In this document: positions 1 through 7,665 of the stretch, one piece after another
Layout of the letters: the number at the start of each line of letters is the position of its first letter
Numbering within the stretch: the stretch's first letter is position 1
Assembly: GCA_049841155.1 (NCBI GenBank)
Contig: JASGHI010000003.1
Span: forward strand, 124,001 to 188,000
Direction of reading: 5' to 3'
DNA length: 64,000 nt
Source: ZC4RG30 sp049841155
GTDB lineage: Bacteria; Pseudomonadota; Gammaproteobacteria; Steroidobacterales; Steroidobacteraceae
Notes under the pieces: model-generated
What the model was told of the DNA's origin: nothing
The model's database searches: none
Seen by the model: only the letters and a program-made list of their open reading frames with translations
Made by a program: the position numbers and the translations under genes

Positions 1-879
1 GTCCAGCAGGTACTTCACCGACTTGGCGTCGCCTATTTCGTTCAGCACCTCGACGGCGGCGCGGCGCGCATATTCGTTTTCGTCCTTGAGCGCGCCGATC
101 AGGTGCTTGACGGTCTCCGGATCCTTGGCGCGGATCAGCACGTCGATGGCGCGGTTCTGGACGTCGATCTCCTGGTCGCGCAGCAGCTGGCAGACGGCCG
201 CGACGTCGACCGGTCCCTCCATCCTCGACAGCGCCGCCAGCGTTGCCGAGCGGATCATCTTGTTCGGATCCCGCAGCTGTGCCTGCAGTGCCTGTCTGAC
301 CTCGGGGCGGTTGAAGCGCGAGAGGATGTTGATGATGTGCATCCTCGCGATCGGGTCCTTGCCTTCCAGCCGGCTTGCCAGATCCGGGATGCTGTCGGGC
401 GTGGCGAGCTCGCCGATGATGCGGAACAGGGCGGCCTTCTCGTTGGCTTCCTGGGCGTAGGCGGCGTTGAGCAGTTCGCGCACGCCGAAGCGGTCGCGCT
501 GCATCTGGATCACTTCCAGCAGCGACGACTTGGAGACGCCCTTGGTCTGCAGCGCCTCGAGCAGCAGCTGCGGCGAATAATTGCGGCTGCTGGTCAATGC
601 CCAGGCGATGCCGGAGGAGATGCGGGGACCGCCCTCGATCAGGCCCTTCACGAACTGCGGGAAGGTCTTGTTGCTGACCAGAGAGGCCAGCACATCCACC
701 AGCGCCACCGTGGCGTTCTTGTCGGCATCGGCCAGTGCCTGGATGACGGGCTCGATGGCGCCCGGGCCCAGTCCCTTGAGCTTGGCGACCGACTTGAGCG
801 TTTCTGCGCCCAGCGGTTCGCTGGAGGACTTGATCTGCGTGATCAGCCGGTCGGACCGCAGGTTGGTGAAAAAGCTCAT
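1..879 (-). CDS. HEAT-repeat protein, C-terminus beyond the window
   Basis: Partial gene read on the minus strand from an ATG at 879 to the left edge, 293 codons without a stop. The protein begins MSFFTNLRSDRL and consists of helical pairs of about 30 residues. Segments such as DPNKMIRSATLAALSRMEG and DENEYARRAAVEVLNEIGD (about residues 205-290) are classic HEAT/PBS-type repeats, so it is a scaffold or protein-interaction module. Related proteins in Gammaproteobacteria can carry a protein-kinase domain, but none is visible in the part seen here. There is no signal peptide. It is divergent from mrp with a gap of about 130 bases, which must hold both promoters. The repeat call is firm; the function is unknown. 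Confidence 0.8.
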   Translation of the reverse strand, partial: MSFFTNLRSDRLITQIKSSSEPLGAETLKSVAKLKGLGPGAIEPVIQALADADKNATVALVDVLASLVSNKTFPQFVKGLIEGGPRISSGIAWALTSSRNYSPQLLLEALQTKGVSKSSLLEVIQMQRDRFGVRELLNAAYAQEANEKAALFRIIGELATPDSIPDLASRLEGKDPIARMHIINILSRFNRPEVRQALQAQLRDPNKMIRSATLAALSRMEGPVDVAAVCQLLRDQEIDVQNRAIDVLIRAKDPETVKHLIGALKDENEYARRAAVEVLNEIGDAKSVKYLLD

Positions 880-1007
880 TCTGCTCGTGGCCGGAGTCCC
901 TGAATGTCGGGCAAATTATGCCACAGGCTGCCGCGCCGCCGTCGCCGGCGCGATGACACGGATCACGCCAATGCCTAGAATCAGCAGCCCTTTCCCCCGG
1001 AGGCCGC

Positions 1008-2117
1008 ATGCAGTCCCCCGATGCCGTGGCCACGGCGGCCAGACAGGCGCTCGAAGGTTTCGAGGTTCCAGCGATCGGACGCAGCCTCGCCGAGCTCGGA
1101 GCGATCCGCGAGCTCGGCGTGCGGAATGCACAGCTGATGCTGGCGCTGGAGCTGCCGGTGCCCGTGGGCGATCTGCGAGAGGAGCTGGCGGCGCGGCTTG
1201 CCGCGCGCCTTGCCGATCGCGGTGTGACCCTGCCTTTGGTGCTGGAGCTTGCTGCGTCCATCCGGCCGCATGCGGTGCAGAAGCCGCTCAAGCCGCTGCC
1301 GGGCATCGGCAACATCGTCGCGGTGGCTTCCGGCAAGGGCGGCGTGGGCAAGTCCACAGTGGCGGTGAATCTGGCGCTGGCCTGGACCGCTGCCGGCGCG
1401 CGCGTGGGGCTGCTCGATGCCGACATCTACGGCCCCAGCCAGCCGCTGATGCTGGGCGTTGCCGGCGGCACCCGCCCCGAAACGCGCGACAACAAGCGCA
1501 TCGTGCCGGTGAGCGCGCAGGGCCTGAAGCTGATGTCCATCGGCCTGCTCATCGATGCGAATCAGCCTGCGGTGTGGCGCGGCCCCATGGTCACGCAGGC
1601 GCTCACGCAACTGCTTTCCGAAACCGAATGGGGCGAACTCGATTATCTGGTGGTGGACATGCCGCCGGGCACCGGTGACCTGCAGCTGACGCTGGCCCAG
1701 CGGGTACCGGTGGCCGGTGCGGTGATCGTCACAACACCACAAGAAATTGCTGTAGCAGATGCTCGTAAGGGTTTGAAAATGTTTGAAAAAACAGGTATCT
1801 CAGTGCTCGGTGTCGTCGAGAACATGGCCACCCATGTCTGTTCTGCCTGCGGGCACGAGGATGCCATCTTCGGTGCCGGCGGCGGTGAGCGTCTGGCGCG
1901 CGAGGCGAACGTGACATTGCTCGGCCGTCTGCCGCTGGATGCGCAGATCCGCGACGAGACCGATGGCGGCCGTCCCACGATCGTCGCTGCGCCGGACACT
2001 GCCGCGCGCGCGCGCGCGCTGCGCGAGCTGGCGCGCAACACGGCCGGCGCCCTGGCGCGCCGGCCGCCGGACCGCAGCGGCATGTTCGGCAGCATTGTCG
2101 TCGAGGAGCGCCGATGA
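1008..2117 (+). CDS. mrp: Mrp/ApbC iron-sulfur cluster carrier ATPase
   Basis: P-loop ATPase that binds and transfers Fe-S clusters in the cytoplasm, 369 residues, the usual length for the long form. An N-terminal MIP18-like domain (about 1-95) precedes the deviant Walker A motif SGKGGVGKST (108-117). LLDADIYGPSQP and a CSAC pair near residue 277, the expected cluster ligands at the dimer interface, follow. The stop overlaps the dcd start by four bases (ATGA), so the two are co-translated. Oddity: codons about 242-266 are strikingly AT-rich for this genome although the protein sequence is conserved there (see findings). The identification is secure. Confidence 0.96.
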   Translation: MQSPDAVATAARQALEGFEVPAIGRSLAELGAIRELGVRNAQLMLALELPVPVGDLREELAARLAARLADRGVTLPLVLELAASIRPHAVQKPLKPLPGIGNIVAVASGKGGVGKSTVAVNLALAWTAAGARVGLLDADIYGPSQPLMLGVAGGTRPETRDNKRIVPVSAQGLKLMSIGLLIDANQPAVWRGPMVTQALTQLLSETEWGELDYLVVDMPPGTGDLQLTLAQRVPVAGAVIVTTPQEIAVADARKGLKMFEKTGISVLGVVENMATHVCSACGHEDAIFGAGGGERLAREANVTLLGRLPLDAQIRDETDGGRPTIVAAPDTAARARALRELARNTAGALARRPPDRSGMFGSIVVEERR

Positions 2118-2677
2118 GCATCAAGTCCGATCACTGGATCCGCCGCCAGGCCGAGCACGGCATGATCGAGCCCTTCGAGCCGGGGCAGGTGCGCGAGCGG
2201 GACGGTGGCCGCATCGTTTCCTACGGCACTTCGAGCTATGGCTACGACGTGCGCTGCGCGCGCGAGTTCAAGATCTTCACCAACATCAACAGCACCATCG
2301 TCGATCCGAAGAAGTTCGATCCGCAGAGCTTCGTCGATGTCGATTCGGAGGTGTGCATCATTCCGCCCAATTCCTTCGCGCTGGCGCGCACCGTGGAATA
2401 CTTCCGCATTCCGCGCAATGTGCTGGTGGTGTGCCTGGGCAAGTCCACCTATGCGCGCTGCGGCATCATCGTCAACGTGACGCCGCTGGAGCCCGAGTGG
2501 GAGGGGCATGTGACGCTGGAGTTCTCCAACACCACGCCGCTGCCGGCGAAGATCTACGCCAACGAGGGCGTGGCGCAGATGCTGTTCTTCGAGTCGGACG
2601 AGGTCTGCGGCACGTCCTACCGCGACCGCGGCGGCAAATACCAGGGCCAGAAAGGCGTGACGCTGCCGAAGGCCTGA
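2114..2677 (+). CDS. dcd: dCTP deaminase
   Basis: Converts dCTP to dUTP, the main source of dUMP for thymidylate synthesis in Gram-negative bacteria. At 187 residues it is close to the usual length. The family signatures are present: SYGTSSYGYDVR near residue 35, the GKSTYARCGI phosphate-binding segment near 115, and TPLEPEWEGHVTLEFSN near 130, which contains the catalytic glutamate. The start overlaps the mrp stop (ATGA at 2114). The gene is convergent with the DUF3108 gene, with only 5 bases between the two stops and no obvious terminator. Confidence 0.97.
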   Translation: MSIKSDHWIRRQAEHGMIEPFEPGQVRERDGGRIVSYGTSSYGYDVRCAREFKIFTNINSTIVDPKKFDPQSFVDVDSEVCIIPPNSFALARTVEYFRIPRNVLVVCLGKSTYARCGIIVNVTPLEPEWEGHVTLEFSNTTPLPAKIYANEGVAQMLFFESDEVCGTSYRDRGGKYQGQKGVTLPKA

Positions 2678-2682
2678 GCCCT

Positions 2683-3396
2683 TCAGTCCACGTGGGCTTC
2701 GAGCAGTGACATCGACCATTCCACCTTGCGGCCGTCGCGCCGCTCCACCTTCACGGGCAGGTAGCCCAGGTCCGGCGCGCACCAGAACCAGGTGCCGCTG
2801 GTGGAGTCGGGGCGCGCGCTGCGGAAGATGACGGTCTCGTGGCTGCCGAGGGCGGTGGCGAGCGTCTCGCTGCCCTCGCGCGTATAGACATATTCCTTCA
2901 CGCGGTCGCCATCGAGCATGCTGAAGCGCTGGGGCGTGCCGCCGCGCAGCAGCGCATGCATCAGCGACACCTGGATGGACATGGCGTCCTGCAGGCCCGG
3001 CGTCAGCGGCAGGTCGACGTCCTTGCCGCCGCTGCGGCCCGTGACGCGACCGCGGTTCCAGTCGAAGCGCAGGTCGGCGTCCCCCTTGCTGCTGCTGTCG
3101 CTGCCATCATCGGCTTCGAAGCGCAGCGGCTGCACCTGGTCGTCCTGCAGCGTGAACAGGCTTCGCTGGCTCAGCTCCGACGGCAGTGCAATGCGGAAAA
3201 TGCCGCGGGCGCGGTTGCGCGAGCTGTAGCGCCAGGTGCCGTCGCCGAGCTGCTCGAGCTGCAGCTGGCTGTTGCCGGCGCTCATGCCATGCCAGCTGAC
3301 GTTGTAGCTCGCGGTGAATGGCCGCAGCTCGGCCGCGCCGAGCAGCGGCGCGCCGGCGGCGGCGAATCCTGCAAGCAGCACGGTTCCCAGACGCAT
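2683..3396 (-). CDS. Secreted DUF3108 family protein
   Basis: A 237-residue protein with a Sec signal peptide (MRLGTVLLAGFAAAGAPLLGAA, cleavage near residue 22). The mature part begins LRPFTASYNVSWHGMSAG, the hallmark of DUF3108, which is predicted to form a periplasmic beta-rich fold. It ends the leftward purM-purN run, three bases after the purN stop; purN-DUF3108 adjacency is common in Gammaproteobacteria. The molecular function is unknown. Family assignment is good and no enzymatic role should be assumed. Confidence 0.85.
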   Translation of the reverse strand: MRLGTVLLAGFAAAGAPLLGAAELRPFTASYNVSWHGMSAGNSQLQLEQLGDGTWRYSSRNRARGIFRIALPSELSQRSLFTLQDDQVQPLRFEADDGSDSSSKGDADLRFDWNRGRVTGRSGGKDVDLPLTPGLQDAMSIQVSLMHALLRGGTPQRFSMLDGDRVKEYVYTREGSETLATALGSHETVIFRSARPDSTSGTWFWCAPDLGYLPVKVERRDGRKVEWSMSLLEAHVD

Positions 3397-3399
3397 TCT

Positions 3400-4077
3400 C
3401 TAGTCCTCGGCCCACTGGCGGGGCCCGTCGAGCACCACACCGTCCAGCTGCGGCCGGCCTGCGCACCAGTGCAGGCGGCCGGCAGCAATCCAGCGGATCA
3501 CTTCAGGATAGATCTTGTGCTCCACTGCGTGAACCCTCGCTGAAAGACTGTCCACCGTATCGCCGGGCAGTACCGGCACGCGGGCCTGCAGCAGCGGCGG
3601 GCCGGCGTCGAGCTCGGGGGTCACGTAGTGCACGCTGGCGCCATGTTCTCGGTCGCCGGCGGCCAGCGCGCGCGCATGGGTGTCGAGCCCGGGATAGGCC
3701 GGCAGCAGCGAGGGGTGGATGTTGAGGATCCGGCCCGTGTACCGATGCACGAAGTCCGCGGACAGCACGCGCATGAAGCCGGCGAGCACCACGAGGTCGG
3801 CGCCGGCGGCATCGATCTGCTGCCGCAGCGCCGCTTCGAAGCCTGCGCGGTCGAAGCCGGCGGGGCCGCGCCAGGTGCTGGCGTCCACCAGCTTCGTCGC
3901 AAGGCCCAGTTCGCGCGCTGCGGCAAGCCCGGTGGCGCCGACGCGGTCGCCGATGACGGTGACGATGCGGCCGGCGATGTACCCCGACGCGCAGGCGCGC
4001 GCGATGGCCAGCATGTTGCTGCCACGCCCCGAAATCAGCACCGCGAGCTGTAGCGGCGGTGCGGCCGGTGCGCTCAT
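3400..4077 (-). CDS. purN: Phosphoribosylglycinamide formyltransferase
   Basis: Third step of purine synthesis: transfers a formyl group from 10-formyl-THF to GAR. The start chosen is the ATG at 4077, giving 225 residues, because it overlaps the purM stop (ATGA, 4074-4077) and the conserved protein starts just after it: LAVLISGRGSNMLAI, then FMRVLSADFV, then ILNIHPSLLPAYPGLDTH, containing the catalytic Asn and His and the Ser-Leu-Leu-Pro loop, and the Asp of ELDAGP. A longer frame extends upstream through purM but is an overlap artefact. Co-translated with purM. Confidence 0.96.
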   Translation of the reverse strand: MSAPAAPPLQLAVLISGRGSNMLAIARACASGYIAGRIVTVIGDRVGATGLAAARELGLATKLVDASTWRGPAGFDRAGFEAALRQQIDAAGADLVVLAGFMRVLSADFVHRYTGRILNIHPSLLPAYPGLDTHARALAAGDREHGASVHYVTPELDAGPPLLQARVPVLPGDTVDSLSARVHAVEHKIYPEVIRWIAAGRLHWCAGRPQLDGVVLDGPRQWAED

Positions 4078-5105
4078 TCCAGGACGATGGCCTGGCCGTT
4101 GCCGGCGCGTATCTCGCCCACGCGCGTGGCCTGTTCGCCCTGGGCGGTGAGCAGCGCCAGTGCCTCGTCGGCACGATCCGCGGGCACGATGGCGACCATG
4201 CCCAGCCCGCAGTTGAAGGTGCGGTACATCTCCGCCGCAGCGATCGAGCCGGTGCGGGCCAGCCACTCGAACACCGGATCGCGGTGCCAGCTGCGCCGTT
4301 CCAGCACGGCATCGAGGTCGGAGGGCAGCACGCGCGGAATGTTGTCGGTGAGACCGCCGCCGGTGATGTGCGCGAAGCCGTGCACGGGCAGCGCCGCAGC
4401 CAGCGCCAGCATGCTGCGCACATAGATGCGGGTGGGTTCGAGCAGGCGGTCGAACAGCCGGCGGCCGTCGAGTTCGGTCGTGGCGTCGGCGCCGGAGAGC
4501 TGGATGAGTTTGCGCACCAGCGAATAGCCGTTGGAATGCACGCCGGAGGAGGCCATGCCGATGACGGCATCGCCGGCGCGCACCTGGCTGCCGTCGATGA
4601 TCCGGCTGCGTTCGACCACTCCCACGCAGAAGCCCGCGAGGTCGTAGTCCGCACCGTGATACATGCCCGGCATTTCCGCCGTTTCGCCGCCCACCAGCGC
4701 GCAGCCGGCCTGGCGGCAGCCCTCGGCGATGCCGCCGACCACGGATTCGGCTACTGCGACGTCGAGCTTGCCGGTGGCGTAGTAGTCGAGGAAGAACAGC
4801 GGCTCGGCGCCCTGCACGGCGACGTCGTTCACGCACATGGCGACCAGATCGATGCCGATGCGCTCGTGGCGGCCGGTGTCGATGGCCAGGCGCAGTTTGG
4901 TGCCCACGCCGTCGGTGCCCGACACCAGCACGGGTTCGCGGTAGCGCTGCGGCAGGGCCACGAGGGCGCCGAAGCCGCCGACGCCGGCCAGCACCTCCGG
5001 ACGCTGGGTGCGGCGTACCAGCGGCTTGATGCGCTCGACGAGTTCGTCGCCGGCATCGATGTCGACACCGGCGTCCCGGTAGGTCAGTCCCTGGGGAGAA
5101 GTCAT
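4074..5105 (-). CDS. purM: Phosphoribosylformylglycinamidine cyclo-ligase
   Basis: AIR synthetase, the fifth step of purine synthesis; 343 residues from the ATG at 5105. It begins MTSPQGLTYRDAGVDIDAG, the normal PurM N-terminus. The signatures GTDGVGTKL, the DLVAMCVNDV segment, GGETAEMPGMY, ASSGVHSNGYSLVR and HITGGGLTDNIPR are all present. The frame stays open upstream but that part does not resemble PurM. Head of a two-gene purM-purN unit divergent from the CDP-alcohol phosphatidyltransferase gene. A -10-like TACAAT lies on the minus strand in the 69-base gap. Confidence 0.97.
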   Translation of the reverse strand: MTSPQGLTYRDAGVDIDAGDELVERIKPLVRRTQRPEVLAGVGGFGALVALPQRYREPVLVSGTDGVGTKLRLAIDTGRHERIGIDLVAMCVNDVAVQGAEPLFFLDYYATGKLDVAVAESVVGGIAEGCRQAGCALVGGETAEMPGMYHGADYDLAGFCVGVVERSRIIDGSQVRAGDAVIGMASSGVHSNGYSLVRKLIQLSGADATTELDGRRLFDRLLEPTRIYVRSMLALAAALPVHGFAHITGGGLTDNIPRVLPSDLDAVLERRSWHRDPVFEWLARTGSIAAAEMYRTFNCGLGMVAIVPADRADEALALLTAQGEQATRVGEIRAGNGQAIVLE

Positions 5106-5174
5106 GGGCAAGTCTGCGGTGTCGGCTGGGGAGGGGCTTGGGGTATTGTATAGGAGCTCCGACGGTCCCGCGCC

Positions 5175-5735
5175 ATGCGCCACATACCCAACCTCATCTG
5201 CCTGTTCCGCATCGCGCTGATCATTCCGCTGGTCCTGGCCATGCGGGATGGCGAGCAGGTGCTCATCCTCGGGCTGTTCAGCGTGGCGGCGGTGTCCGAT
5301 GCGCTCGACGGCTACCTTGCCAAGCGCTTTGGCTGGACGTCGGATCTGGGCCGCCTGCTCGACCCCGCGGCCGACAAGCTGCTGCTGGTTTCGGTGTTCG
5401 TCGCGGCGGCCTGGCTGGACATCGCGCCGTGGTGGGTTGCTGCGGTGGCGGTGGCGCGTGATCTCGTCATTGCCGGCGGCGCGCTGATCTACCGCCTGTG
5501 GTTCGGGCCGCTGCACGGCCGGCCGACGGTGATCAGCAAGATCAACACCGGCGTGCAGATCGCCTATCTGCTGGCCGTGATCCTCGCCAGCGCCACTGGC
5601 GTGCCGCCGCGCGAGGTGCTCGAAGCGCTGGCGCTGGTGGTGCTGACGACCACGCTGGCCAGCGGCATCGACTATGTCTCGCGCTTCACGCGGCGCGCCA
5701 ATGAGCGCGTCGCCGCGATCGAGCAGCGTGCCTGA
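5175..5735 (+). CDS. CDP-alcohol phosphatidyltransferase (PgsA-like)
   Basis: Integral membrane enzyme of phospholipid synthesis, 186 residues. The CDP-alcohol transferase signature is complete: SDALDGYLAKRFG, then LGRLLDPAADK (about residues 40-66), matching D-x2-DG-x2-A(R/K)-x8-G-x3-D-x3-D. Four or more hydrophobic helices follow, and the tail is basic (RRANERVAAIEQRA). The N-terminal MRHIPNLICLFRIALI resembles PgsA, so phosphatidylglycerophosphate synthase is likely, but the alcohol acceptor cannot be read from sequence. A separate PssA is encoded at 9407. It lies one base upstream of the hda start and is probably co-transcribed. Confidence 0.85.
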   Translation: MRHIPNLICLFRIALIIPLVLAMRDGEQVLILGLFSVAAVSDALDGYLAKRFGWTSDLGRLLDPAADKLLLVSVFVAAAWLDIAPWWVAAVAVARDLVIAGGALIYRLWFGPLHGRPTVISKINTGVQIAYLLAVILASATGVPPREVLEALALVVLTTTLASGIDYVSRFTRRANERVAAIEQRA

Positions 5736-5736
5736 G

Positions 5737-6417
5737 ATGCAGCAGCTGTCCCTGGGCGTGCGGCTGCAGGACCGTGCGACCTTCGCCAGTTTCGTGTGGC
5801 CGCCGGATTCGGCGGCGGCCACCGCGCTCGCTGCCTTTGCCGATGGCAGCGGCCTGCGCACCTTGCTGGTCCATGGTCCCGCGGGCAGCGGCAAGTCGCA
5901 TCTGCTGCAGGCCTGCTGTGCCGCGCAGCCGGTGAGCGCGTACCTGCCGCTGCGCCTGCTCGGACCTGCGGGGCCGGGCGTGCTGGAAGGGGCCGATACC
6001 TTGCCGTTGCTGGCAGTGGACGACCTGGATGCCGTGGTCGGTGATGCGGGCTGGGAGCAGGCGCTGTTCCGGCTCTACAACGACTGCGAGGCGGCAGGCG
6101 TGCGCGTGATTTTCGCCTCGTCGCTGCCTCCCGGCGCCCTGCAGTGGCAGCTGCCGGACCTGCGTTCGCGGCTGCAGCACCTGCTGGCGCTGCCGCTGGC
6201 GCCGCTGGACGATGCGCTGCAGATCGAGGCCCTGCAACGGCATGCGGAGCAGCGCGGGCTCACTCTTCCCGTGGAGGCCGCGCAATACCTGCAGCGGCGT
6301 CTGCCGCGGGACATGGCGAGCCTGGTGGCAGCGCTGGATCGCCTGGATGCGGCCTCGCTGCGCGAGCAGCGACGGCTCACCGTGCCCTTCATCCGCCAGG
6401 CTTGCGGCCTGCCTTGA
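5737..6417 (+). CDS. hda: Hda, DnaA-inactivating regulator
   Basis: AAA+ protein that, bound to the DNA-loaded sliding clamp, stimulates ATP hydrolysis by DnaA to prevent re-initiation. The start is placed at ATG 5737 (226 residues) because the clamp-binding motif QLSLGV then sits at residues 3-8, as in known Hda proteins; an upstream ATG at 5674 would bury it. Walker A is GPAGSGKSH near residue 48 and the Walker B region is LLAVDDLDAV near 90. It starts one base after the preceding stop. The 3' end overlaps the oppositely oriented flavoprotein gene by 29 bases. Confidence 0.93.
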   Translation: MQQLSLGVRLQDRATFASFVWPPDSAAATALAAFADGSGLRTLLVHGPAGSGKSHLLQACCAAQPVSAYLPLRLLGPAGPGVLEGADTLPLLAVDDLDAVVGDAGWEQALFRLYNDCEAAGVRVIFASSLPPGALQWQLPDLRSRLQHLLALPLAPLDDALQIEALQRHAEQRGLTLPVEAAQYLQRRLPRDMASLVAALDRLDAASLREQRRLTVPFIRQACGLP

Positions 6418-7000
6418 GCGTGCGCGCGAGGGTGGCGACCCGGCGCCCCAGCGCCTGCGCCAGCTGCTGCTCGTCGGCGGAAAGCCGGCCGTCTTCCGCA
6501 GCTATCTGCACATGCGAGGCGCCGTAGGGAGAGCCGCCGGAGCGCGTGGTCGACAGCAGGGGCTCGGTGAAGGGCAGGCCGACGATGAGCATGCCCTGGT
6601 GCAATAGCGGCAGCATCATCGACAGCAGCGTGCTCTCCTGGCCGCCGTGCATGGTCTGCGTGGAAGTGAAGACTGCGGCCGGCTTGCCGGCGAGGCCACC
6701 CTTCAGCCACAGCGAGGAAGTCTGGTCGAGGAAATGCTTCACCGGCGCGGCCATGTTGCCGAAGCGCGTCGGGCTGCCCAGCAGCAGGCCGTCGGTGGCC
6801 GTGAGATCCTCGAGCGTCGCCCAGGGCGCGCCACTGTCGGGCACGGTTTTCACCGGGCGCTCATTGTCCGCGCTCACCGGCGGCAGGCTGCGCAGGCGCG
6901 AACGGCAGTCATCGACCGAGTCCACGCCGCGGCAGATCTGGCGCGCCAGCGCTTCGGTGGTGCCATGGCGCGAGTAGTAGAGGACCAGCAGCTCGGTCAT
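6389..7000 (-). CDS. wrbA: WrbA-type NAD(P)H:quinone oxidoreductase
   Basis: A 203-residue flavodoxin-fold protein. The FMN phosphate-binding loop is YYSRHGTTEALA (9-20), and the WrbA-type segment LLGSPTRFGNMAAPVKHFLDQT and FTSTQTMHGGQEST follow. It should catalyse two-electron quinone reduction with NAD(P)H. It overlaps the transglycosylase gene upstream by four bases (ATGA), so the two are translationally coupled. Slightly divergent from E. coli WrbA; the family call is firm and the symbol is by homology. Confidence 0.88.
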   Translation of the reverse strand: MTELLVLYYSRHGTTEALARQICRGVDSVDDCRSRLRSLPPVSADNERPVKTVPDSGAPWATLEDLTATDGLLLGSPTRFGNMAAPVKHFLDQTSSLWLKGGLAGKPAAVFTSTQTMHGGQESTLLSMMLPLLHQGMLIVGLPFTEPLLSTTRSGGSPYGASHVQIAAEDGRLSADEQQLAQALGRRVATLARTLKAGRKPGG

Positions 7001-7665
7001 CGCGCCGCCGTCCGGGGCTGCGTGCCGAGGTCATCAGCGCCGTTCCAGTAACGCGTCCAGCGGCCCACGACCAGATCCGGATATTCGCGCCGGCCCACGC
7101 TGCCGTTGTAGCGCGCCAGCGCGCGGCGCACGTCGTTGCGCTCGCGCTGCAGGTAGAAGCGCAGGATGGCGCTGCCCATGCGCATGTTGGCCTCGATCTG
7201 CACCAGCTGGTGACGCCGCATGCCCAGTTCAGCGGGCCAGAAAGGCATCACCTGCATGAGGCCCACGGCGCCGGCGGAAGACACCGCCCAGCGGTTGAAG
7301 CGGCTCTCGACATCGATCACCGCCATGATGAGCCCCGGCGGCAGGCGCTGCTCGCCCGGGCGATGTGCCTCGCAGTAGGCGGTGCTGAGGATGAGCATGC
7401 GCTCGTCCGTGTCCTGCACGATGCGCCGCAGCTTCGGCTCCATCAGCGTGAACCACACGGCCGAGTCGTACTTGTCGGGAAAGCACTCGGCGCTGGCGAT
7501 GGCCTTGGCCAGCACGCCCTTCAGCTCCGGGTCGCGTTGTGCATCGGCCCGGGTCTGCGCCGTGGCGGTGAGCAGCAGCGCCGCGAGCAGCAGCGGCAGG
7601 CTGCGGCCCCGCGGACGGCTCTCAGACGGCCGCGAGGCGTCGCCGGATTTCGGCCAGCACATCAT
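6997..7665 (-). CDS. Lytic transglycosylase (SLT-type)
   Basis: A 222-residue exported murein lyase. The N-terminal 40 residues contain a basic stretch and a hydrophobic core (SLPLLLAALLLTATAQTRADA), a signal peptide. The SLT signature is PGLIMAVIDVESRFNRWAVSSAGAVGLMQVM, with catalytic Glu in VESRF near residue 119. The YNGS motif is near 190. The start at 7665 lies inside the end of proS (44-base overlap) and is preceded by GGAG at a suitable distance; a second ATG follows directly. Coupled to the flavoprotein gene downstream. Confidence 0.88.
   Translation of the reverse strand: MMCWPKSGDASRPSESRPRGRSLPLLLAALLLTATAQTRADAQRDPELKGVLAKAIASAECFPDKYDSAVWFTLMEPKLRRIVQDTDERMLILSTAYCEAHRPGEQRLPPGLIMAVIDVESRFNRWAVSSAGAVGLMQVMPFWPAELGMRRHQLVQIEANMRMGSAILRFYLQRERNDVRRALARYNGSVGRREYPDLVVGRWTRYWNGADDLGTQPRTAAR

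Noticed and set aside
6144..6710. Several overlapping frames around the hda/wrbA junction considered as extra small genes
   Set aside because: Both strands are already used by hda and the flavoprotein, whose 3' ends simply overlap by 29 bases.
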